Source: Nonomuraea zeae
Lineage (GTDB): Bacteria; Actinomycetota; Actinomycetes; Streptosporangiales; Streptosporangiaceae
DNA: 50,830 nucleotides
Assembly: GCF_005889725.1 (NCBI RefSeq)
Contig: NZ_VCKX01000057.1
Span: 1-50,830 of the forward strand
Direction of reading: 5' to 3'
The stretch's first letter is position 1; the number at the start of each line of letters is the position of its first letter. Shown one piece after another: positions 1 through 7,324 of this stretch. The notes beneath the pieces are model-generated. The model was not told the DNA's origin. It worked only from the letters and a program-made list of their open reading frames with translations, and searched no databases. Made by a program: the position numbers and the translations under genes.

Positions 1-250
1 GGCCCCAGCAGCCGCCCCAGCCCCGGCGAAGCCTTCAGACGCACCCCCGGCAAAGCCTTCAGACGCACCCCCGGACACGCCCCCGGACGCGGCCCCAGGC
101 GCGCCCTCGGCTGTGCCCACAGATACGCCCTGGGCGACGCCTCCAGACGTGCCTCCAGAGACGCCGCAGGCTACGCCCTCAGACCACGCCTTCGGCTGAG
201 CCCCCAGAGACGCCCACAGGCACGCTCCAAGCCGCGGAGACACCAGGCTG
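1..250. other. Low-complexity Pro/Ala-rich DNA, possibly the 3' end of a truncated gene
   Basis: The stretch is built from degenerate repeats of C-rich units such as CAGACGCACCCCC, with one near-exact tandem duplication of about 24 bp at roughly 28-75. The plus-strand frame from base 2 reads a Pro/Ala/Asp-rich tail (AKPSDAPP repeated twice) and stops at TGA 197-199, which could be the C-terminus of a secreted or wall-spanning protein entering from the left. The other two plus frames are also open here and third-position GC is not high, so coding is not proven. No promoter or RNA gene is visible. Confidence 0.3.
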
Positions 251-380
251 ACCAGCAGCTCAGACCGGTCGCTCGCAAGTCCAGGTCGGCGGATCGGCCG
301 CGCTCCGAGCGACCCGGCCAGCCGCCGTCACGGCGTCATCCGGTCCAGGCAGCCCAGGGGGCGCTCGCCCCGGTGTGAGC

Positions 381-440
381 GAGCCCGGAAGCTGCGAGCC
401 CGGAAGCTGCGAGCCCGGAAGCTGCGAGCCCGGAAGCCCC
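381..440. repeat. Four tandem copies of a 15-bp unit
   Basis: The unit GAGCCCGGAAGCTGC occurs at 381-395, 396-410 and 411-425 exactly, and at 426-440 with the last bases changed to CCC. Because 15 is a multiple of three, every frame gives a pentapeptide repeat (for example EPGSC on plus), but no flanking frame looks like a real gene. The DNA to about 530 continues as degenerate CCGGGAGC-type repeats. The array lies between the low-complexity end of the window and the 3' end of the VOC gene. Confidence 0.9.
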
Positions 441-547
441 AAGCCTGGGGCCGGGAGCGCGGAGCCAGGGCCGGGAGCCCAGGGTCGGGAGCCGGGGATT
501 GAGAGTGCGGGGCCGAGGGTCGGGGGCGCCTCCGTGGTCGCCCGGCC

Positions 548-898
548 TCAAGGCCGGTACGTGCCGAAGAACCAGGAATTCCCCTCCGGATCCTTGCAGG
601 CGTATTCGCGCGACCCATAAGGCTGCTCCGTCAGCCCCATGGTGACCTCGGCCCCCGCCGCCCTGGCCCGGTCGTGGTGGGCGTCGACGTCGTCCACCGC
701 GACGTAGATTCCGGGCCCGCCGGGCCGGCCCTCGCCGATCATGATCAGGTCGTCCCCGACCAGCAGCTCCGCGTGGTTGACCACGCCGTCGTCGTTCTTG
801 CTCGCCTCGTGCACCCGGAACCCGAACGCGCTGGTCAGGAAGTCCAGCGCGGCCTGGCAGTTCTGGTAGCGGGCGAGTGCGTAAACGGTTCGCTTCAT
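548..898 (-). CDS. VOC family (glyoxalase/bleomycin-resistance fold) protein
   Basis: The 116-residue protein begins MKRTVYALARYQNC and has the single beta-alpha-beta-beta-beta repeat of small VOC proteins: an N-terminal strand, a helix around AALDFLTSAFGF, and the closing strand DPEGNSWFFGTYRP. This resembles the PhnB/YdfR-type subgroup often called glyoxalase or bleomycin-resistance protein; the substrate cannot be told. The start ATG is at 898, only 5 bp after the stop of the upstream AraC-type gene on the same strand, so the two are probably cotranscribed and the regulator may control this gene. The open frame continues far upstream, but only from here does the protein look real. Confidence 0.85.
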   Translation of the reverse strand: MKRTVYALARYQNCQAALDFLTSAFGFRVHEASKNDDGVVNHAELLVGDDLIMIGEGRPGGPGIYVAVDDVDAHHDRARAAGAEVTMGLTEQPYGSREYACKDPEGNSWFFGTYRP

Positions 899-903
899 GA
901 AGC

Positions 904-1695
904 TCAGGATGCCTGGGGCGCGTCCAGGGGTCTTGGAAAAATCTGACCTGGCGTCGTGCCGCCCAGCAGCCGGAACTCCCGGTTCATGTGCGCCTGGTCG
1001 TAGAAGCCGCAGTCGGCCGCCGCCCGCGCGATGGGCGTGCCCGACTGCAGCAGCCGTACCGCCCGCCCGAACCGGATCACCCGCGCGGCCGTCTTCGGCG
1101 AGAGCCCGATCTGGTCGTGGAAGCGCGAGACGAGATGGCGATGGCTCCAGCCGAGCGACGACGCCAGCGACGACACGCCCACGCGGCCGCCGGACTCCAG
1201 CAGCCGCGCCCACGCCCACGGCAGCTCGGGGCCGATCGCGGGCCCCTGCCGGATGCGCGCGGCCAGCAGCCGGTCGGTCAGCGCCAGCCGGTCCTGCCAC
1301 GACGGCGTCTCGGCCAGCCTGCCCACCGCCATGTCGGCCCAGGGGCCGAGCAGGTCGGCGAGCGGCACGGTCAGGTTGGTCAGGTGCCGCAGCGGCACGC
1401 CGTAGAGCCTCCTGGCCCCGAACGGCGTGAGCAGCACCTCCACACCCTCCGTCGGCCCCATGGTGCGGGTGATGGTGAAACGGTCGCCGAGACCGCCGGA
1501 GAACGCCGTGACCGGCTTCCCCGCCACCTCCATCGGCGAGCCGAACGCGAGGATGAGCACGGCTCCCGGCAATGCCATCTCCGACCGGGTCACCGGGGAG
1601 CCGTAGTGCTCGCGGTAGGCGCACAGCCGCGTCACATAGGGCCGCAGCGCAGCGCTGGGGTCGGCCTCGACCATGGCCAACCCCAGGGTGCTCAC
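904..1695 (-). CDS. AraC-family regulator with DUF6597-type N-terminal domain
   Basis: The C-terminal half carries the double helix-turn-helix of the AraC/XylS family (SSLASSLGWSHRHLVSRFHD, then the second helix region AAADCGFYDQAHMNREFR with the family's GF.DQ.H..R.F pattern). The N-terminal half (ALRPYVTRLCAYRE...) matches what I know as DUF6597, a ligand-binding region common in actinomycete AraC proteins. The start is uncertain: GTG 1695 avoids overlap with the upstream peptidase gene, ATG 1674 has a GGGG motif before it, and a longer frame begins at 1761 inside the peptidase gene. The downstream VOC gene follows after 5 bp and is the likeliest target. The ligand is unknown. Confidence 0.85.
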   Translation of the reverse strand: MSTLGLAMVEADPSAALRPYVTRLCAYREHYGSPVTRSEMALPGAVLILAFGSPMEVAGKPVTAFSGGLGDRFTITRTMGPTEGVEVLLTPFGARRLYGVPLRHLTNLTVPLADLLGPWADMAVGRLAETPSWQDRLALTDRLLAARIRQGPAIGPELPWAWARLLESGGRVGVSSLASSLGWSHRHLVSRFHDQIGLSPKTAARVIRFGRAVRLLQSGTPIARAAADCGFYDQAHMNREFRLLGGTTPGQIFPRPLDAPQAS

Positions 1696-1705
1696 ATTTT
1701 CGAGA

Positions 1706-3763
1706 CTATAGGCCGGTGTGCCGCGCCAGGAAGGTGAGCGTGTCGGCCGACAGGTCGACACTTCTGCTCACCGAGCGGGCACCGTGGCCGACTTCGGTCT
1801 CGTTGCGCAGCAGCACCGGCCGGTCCGACGCCGAGGCGTGCTGCAGCGCCGCGCACATCTTCCACGCGTGCATCGGGTGCACGCGCGTGTCGGACTGGAA
1901 GACGGTGAACAGCGTCGCGGGGTACGACACCGCCTCCTTGACCGCGTGGTAGGGCGAGTAGCCCAGCAGCCAGCCGAATCCCTCGGGGTCCTCGGCGGAG
2001 CCGTACTCGACGTTCCAGGTGGCGCCGAGCCCGAACTGCTCGTACCTGATCATGTCGAGCAGCGGCGCGGAGCACACGACGGCGGCGTACAGCTCGGGGC
2101 GCTGCGTCAGCGCCGCGCCCACCAGCAGGCCGCCGTTGGAGCCGCCGGAGATGCCGAGCTGCGCGGCCGTCGTCACGCCGGTGGCGATGAGGTGCTCGGC
2201 GGCGGCGTGGAAGTCGTCGAAGACGTTCTGCTTGTTGCCGAGCATGCCCGCCCGGTGCCAGTCCTCGCCCTCCTCGCCGCCCCCGCGCAGGTTGGCGATC
2301 GCGTAGACGCCGCCCGCCTCCACCCAGGACAGGATCGAGGCGGAGTAGCCGGGGGTCATCGACAGGCCGAAGCCGCCGTAGCCGTACAGGATCGTCGGCC
2401 GGGGGCCGGGCGTGTCGTCGGCGGGAGAGATGATCAGCATGCGGACGTCGGTGCCGTCCTTGGACCGGTAGACGACCTGCGAGGTGCGCACCTCAGGCAC
2501 CTCGACCGCGCCGGGCGAGGCCGCCCAGAGCGTGGTCTCGCCCGTCCTGGCGTCGTAACGCTGGATCGTCGGGGGCGTGGTGTTGTCGGTGTAGCCGAAC
2601 CACGCCTCGTGACCGCCCTCGGGCCGCTCGGAGATGCCGCCGATCGTGCCCAGGCCCGGGGTGGGCACCTCGCCGAGGCGTTCGCCGGTCGCCAGGTCGT
2701 GCACGGTGATCTCGCTGATCGCGTGGCGGGTCCAGCCCACCAGCAGTACCGGGCGCTCCAGGTCGTCGAGGATCGCGAAGTCGCTCAGCACCGCCTCGGG
2801 GTCCTCGGGGATCAGGTCGCGCCAGGTCTCGTAGCCAGGCTCGGCCGGGTCGGCGACGCACACCCTGGCCCGGGGCGCGTTGAGGTCGGTGTGCACGTAG
2901 AGCTTGCCGTCGCGGCCGAACACGAGCCCGGACTGCGCGTCCAGGCCCTCCTGTACGACCGTCAGCGCCGGCCGCTCGATCGGCGACTCGGTCAGGTCGG
3001 CCACCCAGAGGTCGTTGCGCGGCGCCGTGCCCTCGTGCGCCGACACCTGCAGCCAGCGGCCGTCACGCGAGACCGAGACGCCGTAGTAGTTCGTCATCTT
3101 CAGGCCATGCCCGAAGATCATCACGTCGTCCTCGGTCGAGGTGCCGACGCGGTGGAGGTAGACGCGGCGGTGGAACTGCGTCTCGTTCTCCGGCACCTCG
3201 GTGCTCGGCAGGCGGCGTACGTAGTAGAAGGCCTCCCCGCCGGGCAGCCACGCGATGGGGGAGTAGCGGCAGCGATCGATCGGGCCCTCGACGCGCACGC
3301 CCGTGGCGACGTCCATGACGTAGAGGACCGACTCCTCGTCGCCGCCCACGGAGATCTGGTACGCGAGCAGCCGCCCCTCCTTGTCGGGCTGCACCGCGTC
3401 GAGCGTGGTCAGCCCGGAGGGGTCGATCTGCATGGGGTCGACCAGCGCGCGCTCGGTGCCGTCGGGCTCGACGACGTAGTAGACGGCGTGCTCCTGGTCG
3501 GGCGTGCGCCGGCTGAAGAAGTGGCGCCCGCCCCGCCAGGCCGGCGTGCCCACCGAGCCGGACCTGAGCAGCTCCGCGATGCGGCTCTTGAACCGCTGAG
3601 TCCCCCGACCGTTTCTGAACAGCTCGGCCTGACCGAGCAGCCAGCCCTTCGTCTCGGGACTGTCGGGATCCTCGAGCCATCGATAAGGATCTGACACGGG
3701 TGTTTCGTGCAAGATGTCGACGGTGCTCTCGCGGCGTGCGGTCGGGTAAGGCTCTCGCGTCAT
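1706..3763 (-). CDS. Prolyl oligopeptidase family serine peptidase (S9A)
   Basis: The 685-residue protein has the length and two-part design of S9A peptidases: an N-terminal seven-bladed propeller region and a C-terminal alpha/beta hydrolase. The N-terminus contains the family motif DPYRWLEDPDS (residues about 25-35). The catalytic serine is in GISGGSNGG (Ser542), the acid in FQSDTRVHP (Asp625) and the histidine in EVGHGARS (His660). It would cleave short proline-containing peptides after proline; no signal peptide is seen, so it is likely cytoplasmic. ATG 3763 is used; a weak AGGG precedes it. The gene runs into the AraC-VOC pair on the same strand with about 10 bp between, which may be one transcript. 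Confidence 0.95.
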   Translation of the reverse strand: MTREPYPTARRESTVDILHETPVSDPYRWLEDPDSPETKGWLLGQAELFRNGRGTQRFKSRIAELLRSGSVGTPAWRGGRHFFSRRTPDQEHAVYYVVEPDGTERALVDPMQIDPSGLTTLDAVQPDKEGRLLAYQISVGGDEESVLYVMDVATGVRVEGPIDRCRYSPIAWLPGGEAFYYVRRLPSTEVPENETQFHRRVYLHRVGTSTEDDVMIFGHGLKMTNYYGVSVSRDGRWLQVSAHEGTAPRNDLWVADLTESPIERPALTVVQEGLDAQSGLVFGRDGKLYVHTDLNAPRARVCVADPAEPGYETWRDLIPEDPEAVLSDFAILDDLERPVLLVGWTRHAISEITVHDLATGERLGEVPTPGLGTIGGISERPEGGHEAWFGYTDNTTPPTIQRYDARTGETTLWAASPGAVEVPEVRTSQVVYRSKDGTDVRMLIISPADDTPGPRPTILYGYGGFGLSMTPGYSASILSWVEAGGVYAIANLRGGGEEGEDWHRAGMLGNKQNVFDDFHAAAEHLIATGVTTAAQLGISGGSNGGLLVGAALTQRPELYAAVVCSAPLLDMIRYEQFGLGATWNVEYGSAEDPEGFGWLLGYSPYHAVKEAVSYPATLFTVFQSDTRVHPMHAWKMCAALQHASASDRPVLLRNETEVGHGARSVSRSVDLSADTLTFLARHTGL

Positions 3764-3988
3764 GCAGGAACCCTACTGCCAACGTGGATGCGTAAAGCGC
3801 TGGTGAAGCGGGCATAAAACGTATCGTGCGTCCCTCTAGTCATTCCGGCTGCCGGTTTTGGGGTGGCGGGGACCACGGTGCAAACGCCAGACTTGGTGAC
3901 AGGACGGTGCCGTGGTGACCATCCGCTGGACCGTCCGGCGGAGGTCCACGTGACGGAAGCACAAGTGCCCCAGGAGGGGCCGACAGGC

Positions 3989-4010
3989 GGGACATGCTGC
4001 GGCATGTCCC
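3989..4010 (+). promoter_or_regulatory. Perfect 9-bp stem hairpin with UNCG-type loop before the HNH gene
   Basis: GGGACATGC (3989-3997) and GCATGTCCC (4002-4010) pair perfectly around the loop TGCG, which fits the stable UNCG tetraloop class. CTTTGAT follows. It ends 31 bp before the ATG of the HNH gene and contains an alternative in-frame ATG (3994). It may be an attenuator, a short terminator or an operator. The rest of 3764-4041 shows nothing I can name. Confidence 0.6.
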
Positions 4011-4041
4011 CTTTGATACGCGTGCAGCAGGGAGAGGCCCG

Positions 4042-4551
4042 ATGACGCGCCAAGTCCTGCTGCTTAACGCCACCTACGAACCCCTGACCACCCTTTCCCT
4101 GCACCGCGCCATCGTGCTCGTCCTGCGGGAGAAGGCCGACGTCGTCCACCGTGACGGCCGGGGCGCGGTGCTGCGCTCCGCGACATGCACGCTGGACGTG
4201 CCCTCGGTGATCAGGTTGCGGAGATATGTCCGGATCCCGTACCGGTCGCGCATACCCCTGACCAGGGCCGCTCTCATGCGGCGCGACGACTTCCGTTGCG
4301 CCTACTGCGGGATGAAGGCCGAGACCATCGATCACGTCGTCCCGCGGTCCAGGGGCGGCACCCACACCTGGGAAAACTGCGTCGCCTCGTGCACGACGTG
4401 CAATCACCGGAAGGCCGACAAATACCTGGAGGAGCTCGGGTGGACGCTGCGCGTCAGCCCGGCCGTGCCACGGGGCGCCCACTGGCGGCTCATCGGCGCG
4501 TCGCTCGTCGGCGACCCCCAGTGGGCGCCCTACCTTGAGGCAGCGGCCTGA
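4042..4551 (+). CDS. HNH endonuclease
   Basis: The 169-residue protein carries a C-terminal HNH nuclease fold with a structural zinc site: CAYC (residues 86-89), the catalytic DHVVPRSRGG (His98), Asn112 in ENCV, and CTTC-NHRK (117-124). The N-terminus MTRQVLLLNATYEPL is typical of a small HNH protein present in nearly all actinomycetes, usually as a single chromosomal gene outside restriction clusters; its biological role is not settled. ATG 4042 follows a strong GGGAGAGG Shine-Dalgarno. An in-frame ATG at 3994 would add 16 residues but sits in a hairpin. No partner gene is visible. Confidence 0.9.
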   Translation: MTRQVLLLNATYEPLTTLSLHRAIVLVLREKADVVHRDGRGAVLRSATCTLDVPSVIRLRRYVRIPYRSRIPLTRAALMRRDDFRCAYCGMKAETIDHVVPRSRGGTHTWENCVASCTTCNHRKADKYLEELGWTLRVSPAVPRGAHWRLIGASLVGDPQWAPYLEAAA

Positions 4552-4600
4552 TCACGGGCCCCGTATACCGGGACTCCGCCGCCTGACACCATGAACAGGC

Positions 4601-5410
4601 ATGTGGACCTTAACCCAGGACGCTGAGGAGTACGCCGCGGTCGCCGAGCCCTTTCTGCTCGGCGACCCGGTGCACAACACCGTCGCGCTGACCATCCTGG
4701 CCAACCTGCGGGCGGGCATGCCCGCGAAGAACCCGGTCTTCGGCTGGTGGACAGTGGACGGGGAAGTTCGCGGGGCGGCTTTCCGTACTCCGCCGCACCC
4801 CGTCGGGCTGGCCGGCATGCCCGTCGAGGCCGTCGCGCCGCTCGTGGAGGCGCTCGGCGGCGACCTGCCCGCGGTCGTGGGGCGCCTGGAGCTGACCGCG
4901 GAGGTCATCCGGCTGCTCGGGCCGCCCCGGAGAGCGGTGTCCGAACGGCTCTACCGCCTCGGCACACTCCACATCCCCGACGTGCCCGGTCACGGCAGGC
5001 AGGCCGTGCCCGCCGACTACCCGCTGCTGGTGAGCTGGTACCAGGCGTTCGGCGCCGAGGTGGGGCTCGGCGAGTCCGACGACGTTGCCCAGCGGGTGGC
5101 GCAGCGACTGGCGGGGCGCGAGTTGTTCGTGTGGGAGGCGGACGGGGCGCCGGTCTCGCTGGCCGCGCTCTCCCTCCCGGCGGGCGGCGTCTGCCGCATC
5201 GGTCCTGTCTACACGCCGCCCTCCTGCCGCAGGCGCGGGTACGGCGCCGCCGTCACGGCCCACGCCAGCCAGGTCGGCCTGGCGGAGCGTTGCGAGCAGG
5301 TCGTGCTCTTCACCGACCTGGGCAACCCGACGAGCAACGCCATCTACCAGGCGATCGGCTACGAGGCCGTGTCCGACTACGCCCACCTCACCTACGGTCA
5401 ACGCGCCTAG
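4601..5410 (+). CDS. GNAT family N-acetyltransferase
   Basis: The 269-residue protein has a divergent N-terminal region and a C-terminal GNAT domain. The acetyl-CoA pyrophosphate-binding motif is visible as VYTPPSCRRRGYGAAVTAH (about 204-222), followed by the family's late motif LFTDLGNPTSNAIYQAIGYEAV. This arrangement of a paired or degenerate N-terminal domain is common in actinomycete GNAT proteins of unknown substrate. ATG 4601 follows the HNH gene by about 50 bp and the FmdB-type gene comes 58 bp later, so the three plus-strand genes may be loosely cotranscribed. No signal peptide or membrane segment is seen. Confidence 0.85.
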   Translation: MWTLTQDAEEYAAVAEPFLLGDPVHNTVALTILANLRAGMPAKNPVFGWWTVDGEVRGAAFRTPPHPVGLAGMPVEAVAPLVEALGGDLPAVVGRLELTAEVIRLLGPPRRAVSERLYRLGTLHIPDVPGHGRQAVPADYPLLVSWYQAFGAEVGLGESDDVAQRVAQRLAGRELFVWEADGAPVSLAALSLPAGGVCRIGPVYTPPSCRRRGYGAAVTAHASQVGLAERCEQVVLFTDLGNPTSNAIYQAIGYEAVSDYAHLTYGQRA

Positions 5411-5468
5411 GCAGGGTGGCGCCCGACGGGCCGCAGCGGTCAGCGGAGTCTGCGGATACGCTTAGGTC

Positions 5469-5681
5469 ATGCCGCGATACGACTTCCGCTGCCGCGCCTG
5501 CGGCTCCACCTTCGAGGTCTCCCGTCCCATGTCGGCCTCCGACGACCCGGCGACCTGCCCCGACGGGCATGCCGACACGGTGAAGCTGCTGTCCACGGTG
5601 TCCATGACCGGCAGCGCCGCCGCCCCCCGGGCGAGCGGTGGCGGCGGTGGCGGCTGCTGCGGCGGAGGCTGCTGCTCCTGA
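5469..5681 (+). CDS. FmdB-family zinc ribbon protein
   Basis: The 70-residue protein opens with the FmdB/CxxC_CXXC_SSSS signature: MPRYDFRCRACGSTFEV with Cys8 and Cys11. The second half of the usual zinc site is altered: CPDGH (Cys30, His34) stands where CPxC is common. The C-terminus is a glycine run ending in CCGGGCCS, which gives four more cysteines. Such proteins are annotated as putative regulators from the methylotroph fmdB gene, but their function in actinomycetes is unknown. ATG 5469 lies near the end of the GNAT gene. Confidence 0.8.
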   Translation: MPRYDFRCRACGSTFEVSRPMSASDDPATCPDGHADTVKLLSTVSMTGSAAAPRASGGGGGGCCGGGCCS

Positions 5682-5767
5682 CCCGCTGCTCCCGAGAGCA
5701 CCGGTCCAGAAGCGCCGCTCTTGGACCGCGCTGCTCCTGACCGCTCGGCTCTCCGCCCGTGCGGGGT

Positions 5768-6673
5768 TCAACCACGCGGCCGGGCCGCCACGGCGGTTCC
5801 GGCGGCCGGGTGGGCTCGGGTCAGCGCACGAACCGCCAGCCGGGCGAGCCGCTCCACGGTGGCGATCCCCGTCTCCATGTCCGGGCTGCGCTCCGACAGC
5901 ACCGCGATCAGCAGCTCGTGCCCGCGCACGTCCAGCCGCCCCACGCTGTTGACCGTCCACAGCCCGTCGTGCACCTCCGCCGGCAGCCACCCGTTCTTGA
6001 GCGCGGTCACGCCCTCGGCCGCCGCCGCGCTGACGCCCCACGCCTGCGAGGGCCGCACGGACGACATGAGCTGCAGGGCGTAGCGCCGGTTGCCGGCCGA
6101 CACGGGCCCCTCAGGGTCGGTGAGCTGCTCCAGCACCTTCACCTGGTCGGACGGCCCGCTCATGGTGGCGCCCCACGAGAGCCCCGGGCCCGGCCGCGTG
6201 TGCTCGACGCCCACTCTGCGCAGCATCCTGGCCAGCCCGTCCTGGCCGCCGATGGTCAGGTAGAGCTCGTGCGCGCAGTCGTTGTCGCTGTAGCGGATCA
6301 TGCGGGAGGCCAGCGCGCGCTCGTACGCGTTCAACGGCCGCCGCTCGCGCTGCTTGCCCAGCAGGAACGCCAGCAGGATGTCCACCTTGGCCACGCTGGC
6401 CAGCATGAACGCCGGCCGCTCCCGGAAGGAGTAGCGGGCGCCGGTCGTACGGTCATAGACGGCCAGCGCCGCCCGCCCGGGACGCCCGCGCAGGTAGCGT
6501 TCCAGCGCCTGGTCGAGCGCGCCCTGCGCCCGTGGTGGCAGGGCGTTCCCGACGACCGCCCCGTCCGGTCTCTGCTGGGGCGCGGGGACCGGGCGCGGCG
6601 CCGTGGCGCCGGCGCCGCAGCCGGGCGTGACCAGCAGGAGGGTGACGATGAGCGAGAGCCCCCGAACGCGCAT
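5768..6673 (-). CDS. Class A beta-lactamase-fold serine hydrolase, probable lipoprotein
   Basis: The protein of about 301 residues has an N-terminal signal sequence ending in LLLVTPGC (Cys19), a weak lipobox, so it is probably exported and lipid-anchored. The three penicillin-recognition motifs are present: SVAK (Ser93, Lys96), SDN (129-131) and KNG (226-228) in place of KTG. The replacement of threonine and the family type suggest a serine hydrolase or peptidoglycan-related enzyme rather than a proven beta-lactamase. ATG 6673 is chosen because it puts the hydrophobic segment next to the basic MRVR start; an ATG at 6697 adds eight residues. The WYL gene lies 67 bp upstream on the same strand. 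Confidence 0.85.
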   Translation of the reverse strand: MRVRGLSLIVTLLLVTPGCGAGATAPRPVPAPQQRPDGAVVGNALPPRAQGALDQALERYLRGRPGRAALAVYDRTTGARYSFRERPAFMLASVAKVDILLAFLLGKQRERRPLNAYERALASRMIRYSDNDCAHELYLTIGGQDGLARMLRRVGVEHTRPGPGLSWGATMSGPSDQVKVLEQLTDPEGPVSAGNRRYALQLMSSVRPSQAWGVSAAAAEGVTALKNGWLPAEVHDGLWTVNSVGRLDVRGHELLIAVLSERSPDMETGIATVERLARLAVRALTRAHPAAGTAVAARPRG

Positions 6674-6740
6674 GTGCGGGAGCCTGCCAGCCGCCACCCC
6701 AACGGGCGGGGGTGGCGCCGGTCAAACTTCGGCCAGTTTC

Positions 6741-7235
6741 CTACGCGGCCCGGCTGCGCCTGCGGCGCTGGAACGGCAGGAACCGGTCGGCCAGATGCGG
6801 GCGGGACGGCGTGAGCGTGGGCTCGACCGCGATGATCCGGTCGAACCTGAACGCCCTGATCGCCCGGCGCATCCTGCACACGCCGACCAGATACCAGTAT
6901 TCGCGGTGGACCAGGCACGTCACCGGCTCGACGTCGCGCGCGGTGATGTGGCCGGAGGCGTCGCGGTAGTGCAGGCGGATCATGAGCCGGCTGGTGATGG
7001 CGTCGGCCATCAGCCTGGCCCTGGAGGCGACCTCCAGCGGCAGCGGCTCGGTGAGGGTTTCGAGCGTGGTGGCGATGACGTCGTCGTCGAGCTCAAGGTG
7101 CTCGAGTGCGTGCTGCAGGCCGCGCCTGGCGGTGACGGCCTGGGGTCCTGCTCCGAGGTGGGCGAGGGAGAGGGCGAGGGCGGCGATCTCGGCGGTCGTC
7201 AGCGGGCGAGTATCGTGCTTCACGACTGTCGTCAT
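6741..7235 (-). CDS. WYL domain protein lacking a DNA-binding domain
   Basis: The 164-residue protein contains a WYL domain: LMIRLHYRDASGHITARDVEPVTC is the first part, and HREYWYLVGVCR carries the name-giving WYL triplet, followed by the arginine-rich ligand loop FRFDRI. Typical WYL regulators are about 320 residues and begin with a winged helix-turn-helix; here there is only a short helical N-terminus (LTTAEIAALALSLAHLG), so it is a stand-alone sensor-like form or a shortened regulator. The ATG at 7235 has no Shine-Dalgarno but lies 6 bases after a TAATAT box, which suggests a leaderless transcript. It reads toward the serine hydrolase gene. Confidence 0.8.
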   Translation of the reverse strand: MTTVVKHDTRPLTTAEIAALALSLAHLGAGPQAVTARRGLQHALEHLELDDDVIATTLETLTEPLPLEVASRARLMADAITSRLMIRLHYRDASGHITARDVEPVTCLVHREYWYLVGVCRMRRAIRAFRFDRIIAVEPTLTPSRPHLADRFLPFQRRRRSRAA

Positions 7236-7247
7236 ACCCCAATATTA
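7236..7247 (-). promoter_or_regulatory. Candidate -10 box for a leaderless WYL transcript
   Basis: TAATAT reads on the minus strand at 7247-7242 and the ATG follows 6 bases later. In this GC-rich DNA such an AT-rich hexamer stands out. No good -35 is seen. Confidence 0.5.
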
Positions 7248-7270
7248 GGGACGACCACCGACAATTTTCG

Positions 7271-7312
7271 AAAACCTGTGCGGCAGGCAAGGGTGTTCTC
7301 ACCTGCCGCACA
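7271..7312 (-). terminator. Intrinsic terminator of ilvD
   Basis: TGTGCGGCAGG (7277-7287) and CCTGCCGCACA (7302-7312) form an 11-bp perfect stem with a 14-base loop. On the minus strand the stem is followed by GGTTTTCG. It lies 13 bases past the ilvD stop. Confidence 0.85.
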
Positions 7313-7324
7313 GACCGCCGTCTG

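Noticed and set aside
375..620. Plus-strand frame with EPGSC repeats
   Set aside because: It overlaps the conserved C-terminus of the VOC gene on the other strand and has no Shine-Dalgarno; it looks like a repeat shadow.
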